From positions 62,001 to 126,000 of the forward strand of contig JAPZUE010000029.1 of the NCBI GenBank assembly GCA_027533385.1: a stretch of DNA of 64,000 nucleotides, written 5' to 3'. The position numbers were made by a program, and so were the translations under genes. Position 1 is the stretch's first letter; each line of letters opens with the position of its first letter. This document shows positions 46,537 to 55,815 of the stretch, one piece after another. The notes beneath the pieces are model-generated. The model did no database searches and had not been told where the DNA came from. It saw only the letters and a list, made by a program, of their open reading frames with translations. The DNA is from Rhizobium sp. (GTDB lineage: Bacteria; Pseudomonadota; Alphaproteobacteria; Rhizobiales; Rhizobiaceae).

Positions 46537-46560
46537 CTCAGTCATCGAAGAATGGTCAGA

Positions 46561-47565
46561 TCAGTTGGCGCTCTGGATCGCCGAGATCTGCCACTGGGTG
46601 TTCGGACGGCGGGCGAAGGTCCAGATCTCGACCGATTCGACCGGCGTATTCGCATCACCCTCGACCACATCTCCGCTCTGACGGTCGACGACATAGTCGA
46701 TCGCCTCGTAGCGCATCGCGACAGTCGCATATTCCATCTTGTCCTCGGCCCAGCTTTCGGCCACGTCGCCCTGGACGAGATGCACCTCGCGCACTTCGTT
46801 CTTGACGCCCTTGGTGGCGTTCTCGCTCAGTTCCTCGGCCAGATAGGACATGGCTTCCGGCGTGGTGATCCGGCGCAGCGCGCCATAATCCTCGGCCGCG
46901 TAGGCACGCTGCATCTCCTGCAGCAGTTCCTCGAAGCGCTCGAGATCCTTCGGCGTGATGCCAAGTTCATCCGGCTGGGCGGCACGACGAGCTGACGCCA
47001 CGGACGAGACTCCGCCGCCAAGCTTCGGGATCTGGAAGCTCGGGCGAGCCTGATCACCGCTCTGGTTGTCGCGCGCCATGCCGCCAAAGCCGCCGAAGCC
47101 CGGAGGATTGCCGGCGCCAGAGGTTGCGGCCTGGCGATTGGCGAACATGCGCATCGCAAAGCGGATCAGGAAGAAGATCAGCAAGCCCTGCAGCAGCAGG
47201 CCGAGGAAGCCCATGGCGCCGCCAAAGCCGGTGCCCATCATCATGCCGAACAGACCGCCGAGCAGCAGGCCGCCCATCAGACCGCCGGCGAGACCGCCGA
47301 ACAGGCCGCCCGGACGAGCTGCCTGGTTGGCGGCCGTGGACGGATTTGTTGCAGGCTGATTGGCATTGGTGCGCGGAGTCATGGTGCGCTCGATCGGCGC
47401 AGCCGGCGTCGGTGCCGTCCGGGTTGCTGCCGGAGCATCGAAGGTGCGCGTGCCGCGGCTGCCCAGGCCGCCCGAGGCGCGACGGGCCTCGGCGTAGTCA
47501 ACGGCGATCAACGTCACCATCATACCGAGCGCGAGTGTCGCGAATGTCTTTGCGTATTGCCGCAT
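46561..47565 (-). CDS. Tim44-like domain membrane protein
   Basis: 334 residues from ATG 47563-47565. The N-terminal signal/membrane segment MRQYAKTFATLALGMMVTLI is followed by a proline/asparagine-rich stretch. A glycine-rich transmembrane hairpin comes next (RPGGLFGGLAGGLMGGLLLG, then FGGAMGFLGLLLQGLLIFFL). A Tim44/MRPL45-type domain spans about 225-334 (LERFEELLQEMQRAYAAEDY, then VESVEIWTFARRPNTQWQIS). Bacterial relatives bind membranes and substrates; the function is unclear. The longer frame to 47679 lacks family similarity. Confidence 0.82.
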   Translation of the reverse strand: MRQYAKTFATLALGMMVTLIAVDYAEARRASGGLGSRGTRTFDAPAATRTAPTPAAPIERTMTPRTNANQPATNPSTAANQAARPGGLFGGLAGGLMGGLLLGGLFGMMMGTGFGGAMGFLGLLLQGLLIFFLIRFAMRMFANRQAATSGAGNPPGFGGFGGMARDNQSGDQARPSFQIPKLGGGVSSVASARRAAQPDELGITPKDLERFEELLQEMQRAYAAEDYGALRRITTPEAMSYLAEELSENATKGVKNEVREVHLVQGDVAESWAEDKMEYATVAMRYEAIDYVVDRQSGDVVEGDANTPVESVEIWTFARRPNTQWQISAIQSAN

Positions 47566-47808
47566 GAGTGTCTCAGTCCTCCTCGAAACAGTCGGGTGCC
47601 CATCCGGGCTTGCGCTCTCATATGGAGAGCGCTCGCATCCTTTTGAAGAGAGATCGAGCCGATTTCCATTGAACTTCAAGTGATCGGACTCAGGCGCCGA
47701 GCCAAAGCTTGACGATCAGCCCCACGACACATCGAGCGAGAAACGGCCAAGAAGCGACAAAAGCAGAAGACGTTGGTCAAACCGCACACCATCAGAAAAA
47801 CGAAAATG

Positions 47809-47830
47809 GCGCGGGTTTGATCCCGCGCCG
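47809..47830 (-). terminator. serA: Rho-independent terminator of serA
   Basis: Eight-bp stem GGCGCGGG (47809-47816) / CCCGCGCC (47823-47830), 6-base loop. On the minus strand it is followed by ATTTTCGTTTTT. Placed 30 bases beyond the serA stop. Confidence 0.85.
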
Positions 47831-47860
47831 CACAAGGCTTCAGAAGGTATCCGGCGTCGA

Positions 47861-49456
47861 TCAGTCGACGTTGAAGACCAAGGGCTTCGCCTGCTTGATC
47901 GCCGGATTGGCGGTCAGCTGGTCGAGAACGGCCTGCTCGACGGGACCGTCGACATAAAGAAGCGCGATGGCATCGCCGCCTTCCTTGTCGCGACCGAGCT
48001 GGAAGTTCGCGATATTGACCTTGGCATTGCCGAGCGTCGTGCCCATGAAGCCTATCATGCCGGGCACGTCGGTGTTGGAGATGTAGATCATGTTCTGACC
48101 GACATCGGCATCCATGTTGATGCCCTTGATCTGGATGAAGCGCGGCTTGCCGTCGGAGAAGACCGTACCGGCAACCGAACGGGTCTGCTTGTCGGTGGTG
48201 ACGGTGAGCTTGATGTATCCGTCATAGACGCCGGTCTTGTCGCGCTTCACTTCCGAGACGATGACGCCCTTTTCCTTGATCATGATCGGGGCCGAAACCA
48301 TGTTGACGTCGGCCACCTGCGGGCGGATGAGGCCGGCGAGCAGCGCAGAAGTCAGCGCCTTGGTGTTCATGGTCGACGTGACACCGTCGAACAGGATCTC
48401 GATTTCCTTGATCGGGTCTTCGGTCATCTGGCCGGCAAACGAACCAAGCACGTCGGCGAGACGGATGAAGGGCTTCAGGATCGGCGCTTCCTCGGCCGTG
48501 ATCGACGGCATGTTGATCGCGTTCGAGACCGCACCCTTCATCAGGTAGTCCGACATCTGCTCGGCGACCTGAAGCGCGACATTCTCCTGGGCTTCCGTGG
48601 TGGATGCACCAAGATGCGGCGTGCAGACGACATTCGGCAGGCCGAAGAGCGGGCTTTCAGTCGCGGGTTCAACCTCGAAGACGTCGAAACCGGCACCGGC
48701 GACATGGCCGGACTTGATGGCGTCCGCAAGCGCTGCCTCATCGACGAGACCGCCGCGAGCGCAGTTGATGATGCGTACACCCGGTTTCGTCTTGGCGATG
48801 TTTTCCTTGCTCAGGATACCGCGCGTCTTGTCGGTCATCGGCACATGCAGGGTGATGAAATCAGCCTTTTCCAGGAGCTCGTCGAGCTCGACCTTGGTGA
48901 CACCCATTTCCTGCGCACGTTCGGCCGAGAGGAAGGGGTCATAGGCCAGAACATGCATGCCAAGGCCGATGGCCTTCTTGCAGACGATGCCGCCGATATT
49001 GCCGGCGCCGATGACGCCGAGTGTCTTGCCGGTGATTTCGACACCCATGAACTTCGACTTTTCCCATTTGCCGGCCTGGGTCGAAACGTCGGCCTGCGGG
49101 ATCTGGCGGGCAACGGCAAACATCAGGGCGATGGCGTGTTCCGCCGTCGTGATCGAGTTGCCGAAGGGCGTGTTCATCACGATGATGCCGCGCTTGGAGG
49201 CAGCCGGGATATCGACATTGTCGACGCCGATGCCGGCGCGGCCGATGACCTTGAGGTTGGTGGCAGCAGCGATCAGCTTTTCCGTCGCCTTGGTGGCGGA
49301 GCGGATGGCGAGACCATCGTAATTCCCGATGATTTCGGCGAGCTTTTCCTTGTCCTTGCCGAGCTTCGGCTGGAAATCGACTTCAACGCCGCGATCGCGG
49401 AAGATCTGGACGGCGGTTTCCGAGAGTTCGTCGGATACGAGAACGCGAGGTGCCAT
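47861..49456 (-). CDS. serA: D-3-phosphoglycerate dehydrogenase
   Basis: 531 residues from ATG 49454-49456. It catalyses the first step of serine synthesis. The start APRVLVSDELSETAVQIF, NAD loop LGVIGAGNIGGIVCKKAIGL and active-site signature GVRIINCARGGLVDEAALAD are followed by the His of VVCTPHLGASTTEAQENVAL. A full intervening domain and a C-terminal ACT domain (about 455-531, DADVGQNMIYISNTDVPGMI) make it the long type. The ACT domain would permit serine feedback. It follows serC by 88 bases. Confidence 0.97.
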   Translation of the reverse strand: MAPRVLVSDELSETAVQIFRDRGVEVDFQPKLGKDKEKLAEIIGNYDGLAIRSATKATEKLIAAATNLKVIGRAGIGVDNVDIPAASKRGIIVMNTPFGNSITTAEHAIALMFAVARQIPQADVSTQAGKWEKSKFMGVEITGKTLGVIGAGNIGGIVCKKAIGLGMHVLAYDPFLSAERAQEMGVTKVELDELLEKADFITLHVPMTDKTRGILSKENIAKTKPGVRIINCARGGLVDEAALADAIKSGHVAGAGFDVFEVEPATESPLFGLPNVVCTPHLGASTTEAQENVALQVAEQMSDYLMKGAVSNAINMPSITAEEAPILKPFIRLADVLGSFAGQMTEDPIKEIEILFDGVTSTMNTKALTSALLAGLIRPQVADVNMVSAPIMIKEKGVIVSEVKRDKTGVYDGYIKLTVTTDKQTRSVAGTVFSDGKPRFIQIKGINMDADVGQNMIYISNTDVPGMIGFMGTTLGNAKVNIANFQLGRDKEGGDAIALLYVDGPVEQAVLDQLTANPAIKQAKPLVFNVD

Positions 49457-49544
49457 GACGAGGCCTCCTTCAGAGAGTTCGTTTGAAGAAAATGATGGGA
49501 ATTGCAGGGCTCCGCCGGTCAGGCGGAGCCTGATACACTGGTGA

Positions 49545-50723
49545 TCAGGCGGCAGCCTTGGCCAGAGACGCCTTCTGGGTCTCATAGGCGAAGGAGAGCC
49601 ACGGCATCAGGGCTGCCATGTCGGCGGTTTCGATCGTAGCACCGGCCCAGATGCGAAGGCCGGCCGGCGCATCGCGGTAAGCACCGATGTCATAGGCGAC
49701 ACCCTGCTTTTCCAGAATGCTGGCAATGCCCTTGGCAAAGGCGGCCTGGGCATCGGCATCGAGTGCCGTGACCTCAGGGTCGACGATCTTGACGCAGACC
49801 GAGGTGTTGGAGCGCGTCGCCGGGTCGACGGCAAGATTGGCGATCCAGTCGTTCTTCTCGATGAAGTCGAAGATCACCTTGGCATTGGCGTCGGCGCGGG
49901 CGATCAGGGCTTCGATGCCACCGATCGACTTCGCCCACTTCAAGGCATCGATATAGTCCTCGACGCAGAGCATCGACGGCGTGTTGATGGTCTCGCCGAC
50001 GAAGATGCCTTCGATCAGCTTGCCGCCCGAGGTCATGCGGAAGATCTTCGGCAGCGGCCAGGCGGGAACATAGGTCGTGAGACGCTCGACGGCACGAGGG
50101 CTGAGGATGATCACGCCATGACCGCCCTCGCCGCCCAGCACCTTCTGCCAGGAGAAGGTCGTGACATCGAGCTTGGAGAAGTCCATGTCCTGGGCAAATG
50201 CGGCGGACGTGGCGTCGCAGATGGTCAGGCCCTTGCGATCAGCGGGGATGAAATCGGCATTCGGGACGCGAACGCCCGAGGTCGTGCCGTTCCAGGTGAA
50301 GACGACGTCGCGGTCGAAATCGACGGCCGCAAGATCCGGAAGCAGGCCGTAATCGGCATTGAACTTGCGGACATCGGCAAGCTTCAGCTGCTTCACCACA
50401 TCGGTGACCCAGCCGGCGCCAAAGCTTTCCCAGGAGAGCATGTCGACGCCACGCTCGCCGAGCAGCGACCACATGGCCATTTCAACGGCGCCCGTGTCGG
50501 AGGCCGGAACGATGCCGATGCGGTAGTCGGCGGGCACGTTCAGAATTTCGCGGGTAAGGTCGATGGCCAGCTTCAGCTTTTCCTTGCCGACCTTGGCGCG
50601 GTGCGAACGACCGAGCGGGGCATCGGAAAGCGCATCCAGCGACCAACCGGGGCGCTTCGAGCAGGGGCCAGACGAAAAATGAGTGTTTGCCGGACGCGCG
50701 GCGGGGGCGATCACATCAGCCAT
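49545..50723 (-). CDS. serC: Phosphoserine aminotransferase
   Basis: 392 residues from ATG 50721-50723. This PLP enzyme converts 3-phosphohydroxypyruvate and glutamate to phosphoserine. The start [20 protein letters not shown] is typical of the alphaproteobacterial SerC form. The PLP-lysine lies in [20 protein letters not shown], and [19 protein letters not shown] and [20 protein letters not shown] features are present. It is the first gene of serC-serA; the promoter lies in 50724-50926. Confidence 0.96.
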   Translation of the reverse strand: MADVIAPAARPANTHFSSGPCSKRPGWSLDALSDAPLGRSHRAKVGKEKLKLAIDLTREILNVPADYRIGIVPASDTGAVEMAMWSLLGERGVDMLSWESFGAGWVTDVVKQLKLADVRKFNADYGLLPDLAAVDFDRDVVFTWNGTTSGVRVPNADFIPADRKGLTICDATSAAFAQDMDFSKLDVTTFSWQKVLGGEGGHGVIILSPRAVERLTTYVPAWPLPKIFRMTSGGKLIEGIFVGETINTPSMLCVEDYIDALKWAKSIGGIEALIARADANAKVIFDFIEKNDWIANLAVDPATRSNTSVCVKIVDPEVTALDADAQAAFAKGIASILEKQGVAYDIGAYRDAPAGLRIWAGATIETADMAALMPWLSFAYETQKASLAKAAA

Positions 50724-50875
50724 ATAGATACCCTTCCAGGTAATTAGCCTCTCGTTGGGGAGAGGTGTCCCGCCGTCGGAATTACTCTTGTCGATAAATC
50801 CAGTCAAGCGGGGTGGCGTCGCGATAAGCAAAATTTTTGTCCCGTCCGCGCCGCGACATCAGAGGGGTGCTGAAA

Positions 50876-50903
50876 CGAAAAAGGGCCGCCCGAAGGCGAC
50901 CCC
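50876..50903 (-). terminator. Terminator of the outer-membrane protein gene
   Basis: On the minus strand GGGTCGCC-TTCG-GGCGGCCC, an 8-bp stem with one G-U pair and a UUCG tetraloop, is followed by TTTTTCG. It lies 24 bases after the stop. Confidence 0.85.
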
Positions 50904-50926
50904 ATGAAGACATCTCGAAAGCGAGA

Positions 50927-51763
50927 TCACTTGTAGACCGGAAGCTCCGGCGGCGGCTCGTAGGCCACAGGGGTTTCGCAACCGCCGAAGACGTAACGGG
51001 CGCCGGCATGCAGGCTGTGGCTGGTAAAGCCCTTGTCGTAGCCCGGGCCACCGTTCTGGGCGTAGCCGAACATGTCGCCGCCAGCGGTGTGGCGGAAGCG
51101 ATAGCCGACATCGGCCTTGACGTTGCAGGTCACGTCAATCGAAGCGCCGGCCATAAGCTGGTAGGCGAAGCGCCAGCTGCCCCGGCCGTCATGTTCGACG
51201 GTGGGATCGCAGTTCGCAGAGTTGCTGTCGGCGCAAGAGGTGTTACGCAGCTTGTCCCACTTGACGTAGGAGCCGCCGATACCGCCGCCGATATACGGCG
51301 TGAAGTAGGCATACGTGCCGAGATCGACATAGGCATTGGCCATCAGCGTGTAGGCACGCATGGTCGTCAGGTCGCGCGAGGTACAGGCCGTCGAGACGCC
51401 GCAGGAGCCGCGGGTCGAGCCGGTAAAGTCGGAATCGAACAGATAGTCGAAGGTGACGTCAGAGCGCAGATAGCTGTTGATCTGATAACCGACACCACCG
51501 CCGAGCCAAAAGCTGTCCTTGATAGACGACGTGGCAAAATCAACCGTGTTGGCGTTGCTGCCCTGGAAGTAATTAGCGCCGCGCAGCTTGTTGAAGCTGT
51601 AACCGAGATCGCCGCGCAGGTACCAGCCAGAGGCTTCGGCCACGGCAACTTCGGGTGCATCGACATAAACGGGCTGCGGCTCAGGCTGATAAACATCGGC
51701 AGCATAGGCGGCCGAGCTGGCGAGCAGGGCAGCCGTTGCCGCGGCAAGAATGGTTTTCGTCAT
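50927..51763 (-). CDS. Omp25/Omp31-type outer membrane beta-barrel protein
   Basis: 278 residues from ATG 51761-51763. The signal peptide MTKTILAAATAALLASSAAY is cleaved near AYA-ADVY. The mature part reads as an eight-stranded barrel with alternating aromatic strands (WYLRGDLGYSFNKLRGANYF, FWLGGGVGYQINSYLRSDVT, then GTYAYFTPYIGGGIGGSYVK). Four Cys (RGSCGVSTACTSRD, CADSNSANCD) may form loop disulfides. It resembles rhizobial Omp25/31 or RopB-like major surface proteins. The upstream 51764-52024 is A+T-rich, as expected for a strong promoter. Confidence 0.88.
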   Translation of the reverse strand: MTKTILAAATAALLASSAAYAADVYQPEPQPVYVDAPEVAVAEASGWYLRGDLGYSFNKLRGANYFQGSNANTVDFATSSIKDSFWLGGGVGYQINSYLRSDVTFDYLFDSDFTGSTRGSCGVSTACTSRDLTTMRAYTLMANAYVDLGTYAYFTPYIGGGIGGSYVKWDKLRNTSCADSNSANCDPTVEHDGRGSWRFAYQLMAGASIDVTCNVKADVGYRFRHTAGGDMFGYAQNGGPGYDKGFTSHSLHAGARYVFGGCETPVAYEPPPELPVYK

Positions 51764-52024
51764 GACAGGATACTCCAAGTCCCAGCGTTGTAGCGTCAGG
51801 CTGTCTCACGCCTGACATCCTGAATTGGGACAGACAATGGAGCGCAAAGGTTAAGTTGGGATTAACTACACATCTTAACTCTAGTCATTATTCATTTGCT
51901 TACCGTGATACTTTCACGATGTCGTCAATCCACAAAACAAAGCCCACCGAAGCCCGGGCGAGCATGAGTTCGCAAACAGGATTGGCAAAGCCCGCTGCAA
52001 TCGATCCGTGCTTGAGAAGTGTGT

Positions 52025-53026
52025 TCACACCACCTGGGCAACACGCTCACGCAGCCCCGCGAACAGCTCGACGGACCGCAGACGGGCCTCGAGATTGTGC
52101 AAGGGCGTCGAAACAATGAGCTCGTCGGGACGAACGTCCGCGATAAAGCGCTCGAGCTTGTCCGCAGCCGTTTCGGGCGATCCGACGATTGCGTAGCGCA
52201 GCGTATGCTCGACGCCGATGCGCTCAATCTCCGTCCACATCCCCTCCATCGTCTCGACCGGGCGCGGGAACGGACGTCGGACATTCCGGCGCAGGTTGAC
52301 GAACTGCTGCTGCGCCGAGGTGAAGAGATGCGCGGCCTCACCGTCGGTGTCGGCCACCGCCGCCATGACGCCGACCATCACATAGGGCTTTTGCAGATCC
52401 ACAGACGGCTGGAAGCGTTCGCGATAAACAGCCACGGCATCGAGAAGCTGATCGGGCGCGAAATGTGACGCGAAGGCGTAAGGCAGCCCCAATGCCGCCG
52501 CCAGATGCGCGCTGTATAGGCTGGACCCCAGGAGCCAGATCGGAACATGGCTGTTGATCCCGGGAACGGCAATCAGCCCGCCCTCCTCGTCAGGCGCCCC
52601 CAGCAGTCTTTGCAGCTCGAGAATATCGTGCGGGAAACTCTCAGCGCCGGCTTCCATGTTGCGTCGAAGGGCGCGCGCCGTGCGCATATCCGTTCCCGGC
52701 GCCCGACCGAGACCAAGTTCGATACGCCCGGGATAGAGCGCCTCCAGCGTTCCAAACTGTTCGGCAATGACGAGCGGCGCGTGGTTCGGCAGCATGATCC
52801 CGCCGGAACCGACCCTGATCGTCTCGGTCCCCGCCGCAACATGGGACATGACAAGCGTGGTCGCGGCGCTGGCAATGCCGGGCATGCCGTGATGCTCGGC
52901 GAGCCAGAAGCGCCGATATCCGCTTTTCTCAGCCACCTGTGCGAGCCTGCGCGAGGCATCCAGCGCTTCGCGAACAGTGTGGCCTTCGGCAACGGGGGAG
53001 AGATCGAGAATGGAAAACGGTATCAT
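52025..53026 (-). CDS. LLM-class flavin-dependent oxidoreductase (luciferase-like)
   Basis: 333 residues from ATG 53024-53026. A TIM-barrel luciferase fold is visible from [20 protein letters not shown] and [20 protein letters not shown] through [20 protein letters not shown] and [16 protein letters not shown]. This subgroup is FMN-dependent and often annotated MsnO8/YhbW-like. The substrate is unknown. It is divergent from ruvC and downstream of no other gene. Confidence 0.88.
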   Translation of the reverse strand: MIPFSILDLSPVAEGHTVREALDASRRLAQVAEKSGYRRFWLAEHHGMPGIASAATTLVMSHVAAGTETIRVGSGGIMLPNHAPLVIAEQFGTLEALYPGRIELGLGRAPGTDMRTARALRRNMEAGAESFPHDILELQRLLGAPDEEGGLIAVPGINSHVPIWLLGSSLYSAHLAAALGLPYAFASHFAPDQLLDAVAVYRERFQPSVDLQKPYVMVGVMAAVADTDGEAAHLFTSAQQQFVNLRRNVRRPFPRPVETMEGMWTEIERIGVEHTLRYAIVGSPETAADKLERFIADVRPDELIVSTPLHNLEARLRSVELFAGLRERVAQVV

Positions 53027-53178
53027 CTTTTCAGGCCTTCGGACAGTGAACCCTTCATGTAGTCTTGCGGGATCGCGCACCCAAGAGGTGACGAACATTA
53101 AATATCATCACTTCTTTTGTTTTTGTTTTGTTCACATTTGACTGGCACATCGGATGAGAACTGCACTAGGATTTCTCC

Positions 53179-53691
53179 ATGACCTCTACGATTCGCATCA
53201 TCGGCATTGACCCGGGCCTCCGCCGCTGCGGCTGGGGCGTCATCGAGACATTAGGCAATTCGCTGCGCTTCGTCGCCTCCGGCACGGTGACCTCCGATGG
53301 CGAGATGGATCTGGCCTCCCGCCTCTGCCAGCTGCATGACGGCCTTGCCGAAGTCGTCCACACCTACAGGCCCGATGAGGCAGCCGTCGAGCAGACCTTC
53401 GTCAACAAGGATGCGGTGGCCACCCTGAAGCTCGGCCAGGCTCGCGGCATCGCCATGCTGGTGCCGGCCCGCGCCGGACTGCCTGTCGCCGAATATGCGC
53501 CGAATGCCGTGAAGAAGTCGGTCATCGGTGTTGGCCATGGCGAAAAGCAGCAGATCCACATGATGCTGAAGATCCTGATGCCCAAGGCCGAATTCAAGGG
53601 CAACGACGCCGCCGACGCGCTCGCCATCGCTATCTGCCACGCCCACAATCGCGGCGGTGACAAGATGCGCAAGGTCCTCGCCTCCGCCTGA
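53179..53691 (+). CDS. ruvC: Holliday-junction resolvase RuvC
   Basis: 170 residues (E. coli 173). RNase H-like catalytic acids are in [17 protein letters not shown] (Asp), [20 protein letters not shown] (Glu) and [17 protein letters not shown] (two Asp). It cleaves Holliday junctions that RuvAB migrates. Its stop at 53691 is followed after 56 bases by a toxin-antitoxin module rather than ruvA, which is unusual. Confidence 0.97.
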   Translation: MTSTIRIIGIDPGLRRCGWGVIETLGNSLRFVASGTVTSDGEMDLASRLCQLHDGLAEVVHTYRPDEAAVEQTFVNKDAVATLKLGQARGIAMLVPARAGLPVAEYAPNAVKKSVIGVGHGEKQQIHMMLKILMPKAEFKGNDAADALAIAICHAHNRGGDKMRKVLASA

Positions 53692-53698
53692 TTTGTTC

Positions 53699-53728
53699 TT
53701 GACTTGTTCCGATGGTAGGATTTATTCT
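53699..53728 (+). promoter_or_regulatory. Promoter/operator-like motif before vapBC module 1
   Basis: TTGACTTGTTCCGA (53699-53712) includes a good -35 TTGACT, with TATTCT (53723-53728) at 18 bases as -10. The same 14-mer, with one change, precedes module 2 at 55068-55081. It lies just after the ruvC stop and could drive the antitoxin and everything downstream. Confidence 0.6.
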
Positions 53729-53747
53729 TACTGTATTGGAGGCAAAC

Positions 53748-53999
53748 ATGCGTGTGACATCCAAGGGCCAGGTGACCATTCCCCGCGATCTGCGCGAACT
53801 GGTTGGTATAGAGCCAAATTCCGAAGTCGTATTCACCGTCGAAGACGGCCGGCTGATGCTTGCGCCCAAGAACGGGGCTCAGGCTCTCAGGGAAAATCAG
53901 CGCTTGGCGGGACTCATGGAAACGCTGGCGCGCCTGGAAGGCACAGGCGATCAGGATGTTGACGCAGATGCTCTGATGCAGATGACACGGGACCGCTAG
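53748..53999 (+). CDS. AbrB-type antitoxin (module 1)
   Basis: 83 residues from ATG 53748-53750 with GGAGG upstream. The swapped-hairpin AbrB DNA-binding domain is MRVTSKGQVTIPRDLRELVG, then IEPNSEVVFTVEDGRLMLAP, followed by a helical toxin-binding tail (ENQRLAGLMETLARLEGTGD). It is three bases ahead of a PIN-domain gene, a VapBC/MazE-like pairing. It probably represses its own promoter. Confidence 0.88.
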   Translation: MRVTSKGQVTIPRDLRELVGIEPNSEVVFTVEDGRLMLAPKNGAQALRENQRLAGLMETLARLEGTGDQDVDADALMQMTRDR

Positions 54000-54002
54000 A
54001 GC

Positions 54003-54419
54003 ATGGCCGTACTCGTTGATACGAACGTGCTCGTTGATGTAGCCGTGCGCGATCCGAAATGGCTTAACTGGTCTCGCGGCCAGCTCTTGCGTCTGGCGCG
54101 CCACGAGCCGCTTGTGATTAATCCGATCATCTATTCGGAGTTTTCAGTTCGATACTCCGATCGCGATAGCGTGGACGCCCTCCTGCCGGTTTCGGATTTC
54201 CATCGCGAAAGCCTCCCCTGGGCAGCAGCCTTCGCAGCCGGCGTGGCATTCAGGATCTACCGTCTCGCAGGCGGGGGACGTGAGCGCGTGCTGCCGGATT
54301 TCCTGATCGGGGCCCATGCCGCCATTCGGGGTCACAAGATCCTGACCCGGGATCCAAAAGGCTATCGCAGCTACTTCCCCGACCTCGACATCATCTCCCC
54401 CGATACCCACCCCCTGTAA
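54003..54419 (+). CDS. vapC: PIN-domain toxin VapC (module 1)
   Basis: 138 residues. PIN acidic residues are present: [16 protein letters not shown] (Asp), [14 protein letters not shown] (Glu), [16 protein letters not shown] (Asp) and [15 protein letters not shown] (Asp). RNase activity on tRNA or rRNA is known for the family and inferred here. It starts 3 bases after the antitoxin stop and ends 16 bases before ruvA. Confidence 0.88.
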   Translation: MAVLVDTNVLVDVAVRDPKWLNWSRGQLLRLARHEPLVINPIIYSEFSVRYSDRDSVDALLPVSDFHRESLPWAAAFAAGVAFRIYRLAGGGRERVLPDFLIGAHAAIRGHKILTRDPKGYRSYFPDLDIISPDTHPL

Positions 54420-54435
54420 CGCGACGGACGCACCC

Positions 54436-55053
54436 ATGATCGGCAAACTCAAAGGCACCATTGACGAGATTGGCGACGACTATGTTCTCGTCGACGTCCA
54501 CGGCGTCTGCTACGTCGCCCACTGTTCCTCACGAACGCTGTCGCGCATCGGCTCGGCCGGCGAGGCGGTCGTGCTCTTCATCGAAACCTATGTCCGCGAA
54601 GACCAGCTGAAACTCTTCGGCTTCATGAGCGTGCTGGAGCGCGAGTGGTTCAACATCCTGCAGAGCGTGCAGGGTGTCGGAGCCAAGGTGGCACTGGCCG
54701 TTCTCTCCACCTTGACCCCGTCGGAACTCGCCAATGCGATCGCCCTCCAGGACAAGGCTGCGATCTCCCGCGCCCCCGGCGTCGGCCCGAAAGTGGCGCT
54801 GCGCCTTGTCACCGAACTGAAGAACAAGGCCCCCGCCTTTGCTGGCGAAGCCGCCGCCAATATCGGCCTCAAGCAGGAACTCGGCGAAGGTGTTGCCTCC
54901 GCCCCGGTCGCCGATGCGGTGTCGGCTCTGACCAACCTCGGCTATTCCCGCGATCAGGCTGCAAATGCCATCGCAGCCGCCTTGAAGAACGGCGGCGAAG
55001 GGGCTGATAGCGCCAAGCTGATCCGGTTGGGGCTGAAGGAGCTTTCGCGATGA
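54436..55053 (+). CDS. ruvA: Holliday-junction DNA helicase subunit RuvA
   Basis: 205 residues (E. coli 203), three domains: OB-fold ([20 protein letters not shown] and [16 protein letters not shown]), HhH domain ([40 protein letters not shown]) and the RuvB-binding C-terminal helix bundle ([20 protein letters not shown]). It binds four-way junctions and loads RuvB. Between it and ruvB lies a second TA module. Confidence 0.97.
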   Translation: MIGKLKGTIDEIGDDYVLVDVHGVCYVAHCSSRTLSRIGSAGEAVVLFIETYVREDQLKLFGFMSVLEREWFNILQSVQGVGAKVALAVLSTLTPSELANAIALQDKAAISRAPGVGPKVALRLVTELKNKAPAFAGEAAANIGLKQELGEGVASAPVADAVSALTNLGYSRDQAANAIAAALKNGGEGADSAKLIRLGLKELSR

Positions 55054-55067
55054 ATTGTCCTCCGAAT

Positions 55068-55096
55068 TTGTCTTGTTCCGACATTTCTGATAAAGT
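55068..55096 (+). promoter_or_regulatory. Promoter/operator-like motif before vapBC module 2
   Basis: TTGTCTTGTTCCGA (55068-55081) matches the module 1 motif at 13 of 14 bases. TAAAGT (55091-55096) at 17 bases is a weak -10. It begins 14 bases after the ruvA stop. Confidence 0.55.
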
Positions 55097-55126
55097 TGGA
55101 AAAACATTGAAACGTCGGAGACTGTG

Positions 55127-55414
55127 ATGAAAATATGGGAAGTCACCATGTCCTCAAAAGGTCAGGTCACCATTCCCAAAGAAATGCGTGAGCTGCTCAA
55201 TCTCAGTCCCGGCGATCAGTTGGTCTGTAGCGTGGTCGACGGCGAAATTGTCATCACTCCCAAGAACATCGACCTCAAGGATCTTGCCGGTTTTCTCGGC
55301 AATCCGCCAAACGGACGGGCCACAGTGGAGGAGATCGACGAAGCGGTCGTGCAGGCGGCAGGCGCAAACGCACTCTCCACCGGGGGTGACGATCCATCGG
55401 ATCTTGCGGCATGA
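55127..55414 (+). CDS. AbrB-type antitoxin (module 2)
   Basis: 95 residues from ATG 55127-55129 with GGAG 6 bases before (GTG 55124 is in frame). AbrB domain: MSSKGQVTIPKEMRELLNLS, then PGDQLVCSVVDGEIVITPKN. The tail differs from the module 1 antitoxin, beyond the shared SKGQVTIP core. It overlaps its toxin by 4 bases (ATGA). Confidence 0.86.
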   Translation: MKIWEVTMSSKGQVTIPKEMRELLNLSPGDQLVCSVVDGEIVITPKNIDLKDLAGFLGNPPNGRATVEEIDEAVVQAAGANALSTGGDDPSDLAA

Positions 55415-55815
55415 CACTCCTCGGCCTCGATACCAACATCGTGATCCGGCTTCTGACCAATGACGATCCGGATCAACGGCGTCTGGCTCTGCGTTTTGCC
55501 GAAGGGCTTGGAAAGGACTACCTCGCCTTTCTCCCCCTGATCTGCGTATTGGAACTGGATTGGGCATTACGCTCGCAACTTGGCTACGGCAGACGCGAAG
55601 CCTCGACGGCGATCGCGAAATTGCTGCAGGTCCGGGGCCTGACCGTCGAAAGCCACGACCTCGTCGTAAAGGCGCTGCGGCAGGTCGACCAGAAGAATGC
55701 AGACTTCGCCGACGCCTTGATTGCGGCCCGATCTCTTCAAGAAGGCTGCGCCTCCGTAAAGACCTTCGACAAACGCGCCGCCTCCCGCGTGCCCGGCATG
55801 GAACTTCTCGCATGA
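55411..55815 (+). CDS. vapC: PIN-domain toxin VapC (module 2)
   Basis: 134 residues. PIN acids: [17 protein letters not shown] (Asp), [13 protein letters not shown] (Glu), [13 protein letters not shown] (Asp) and [15 protein letters not shown] (Asp). It belongs to the type with [12 protein letters not shown], unlike the module 1 toxin. Its TGA overlaps the ruvB ATG (55812-55815), so ruvB translation is coupled to the toxin. Confidence 0.88.
   Translation: MTLLGLDTNIVIRLLTNDDPDQRRLALRFAEGLGKDYLAFLPLICVLELDWALRSQLGYGRREASTAIAKLLQVRGLTVESHDLVVKALRQVDQKNADFADALIAARSLQEGCASVKTFDKRAASRVPGMELLA

Larger units (their letters stand above)
46226..46560. other. 335-base intergenic region with repeat element
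   Basis: No gene. It consists mostly of an element with long inverted ends (46253-46465), followed by the terminator of the Tim44-like gene at 46509-46536. Confidence 0.8.

Noticed and set aside
53748..55815. Duplication of a single vapBC module
   Set aside because: Toxin sequences align only at the PIN acidic residues, and antitoxin tails differ. Only the upstream motif is shared.
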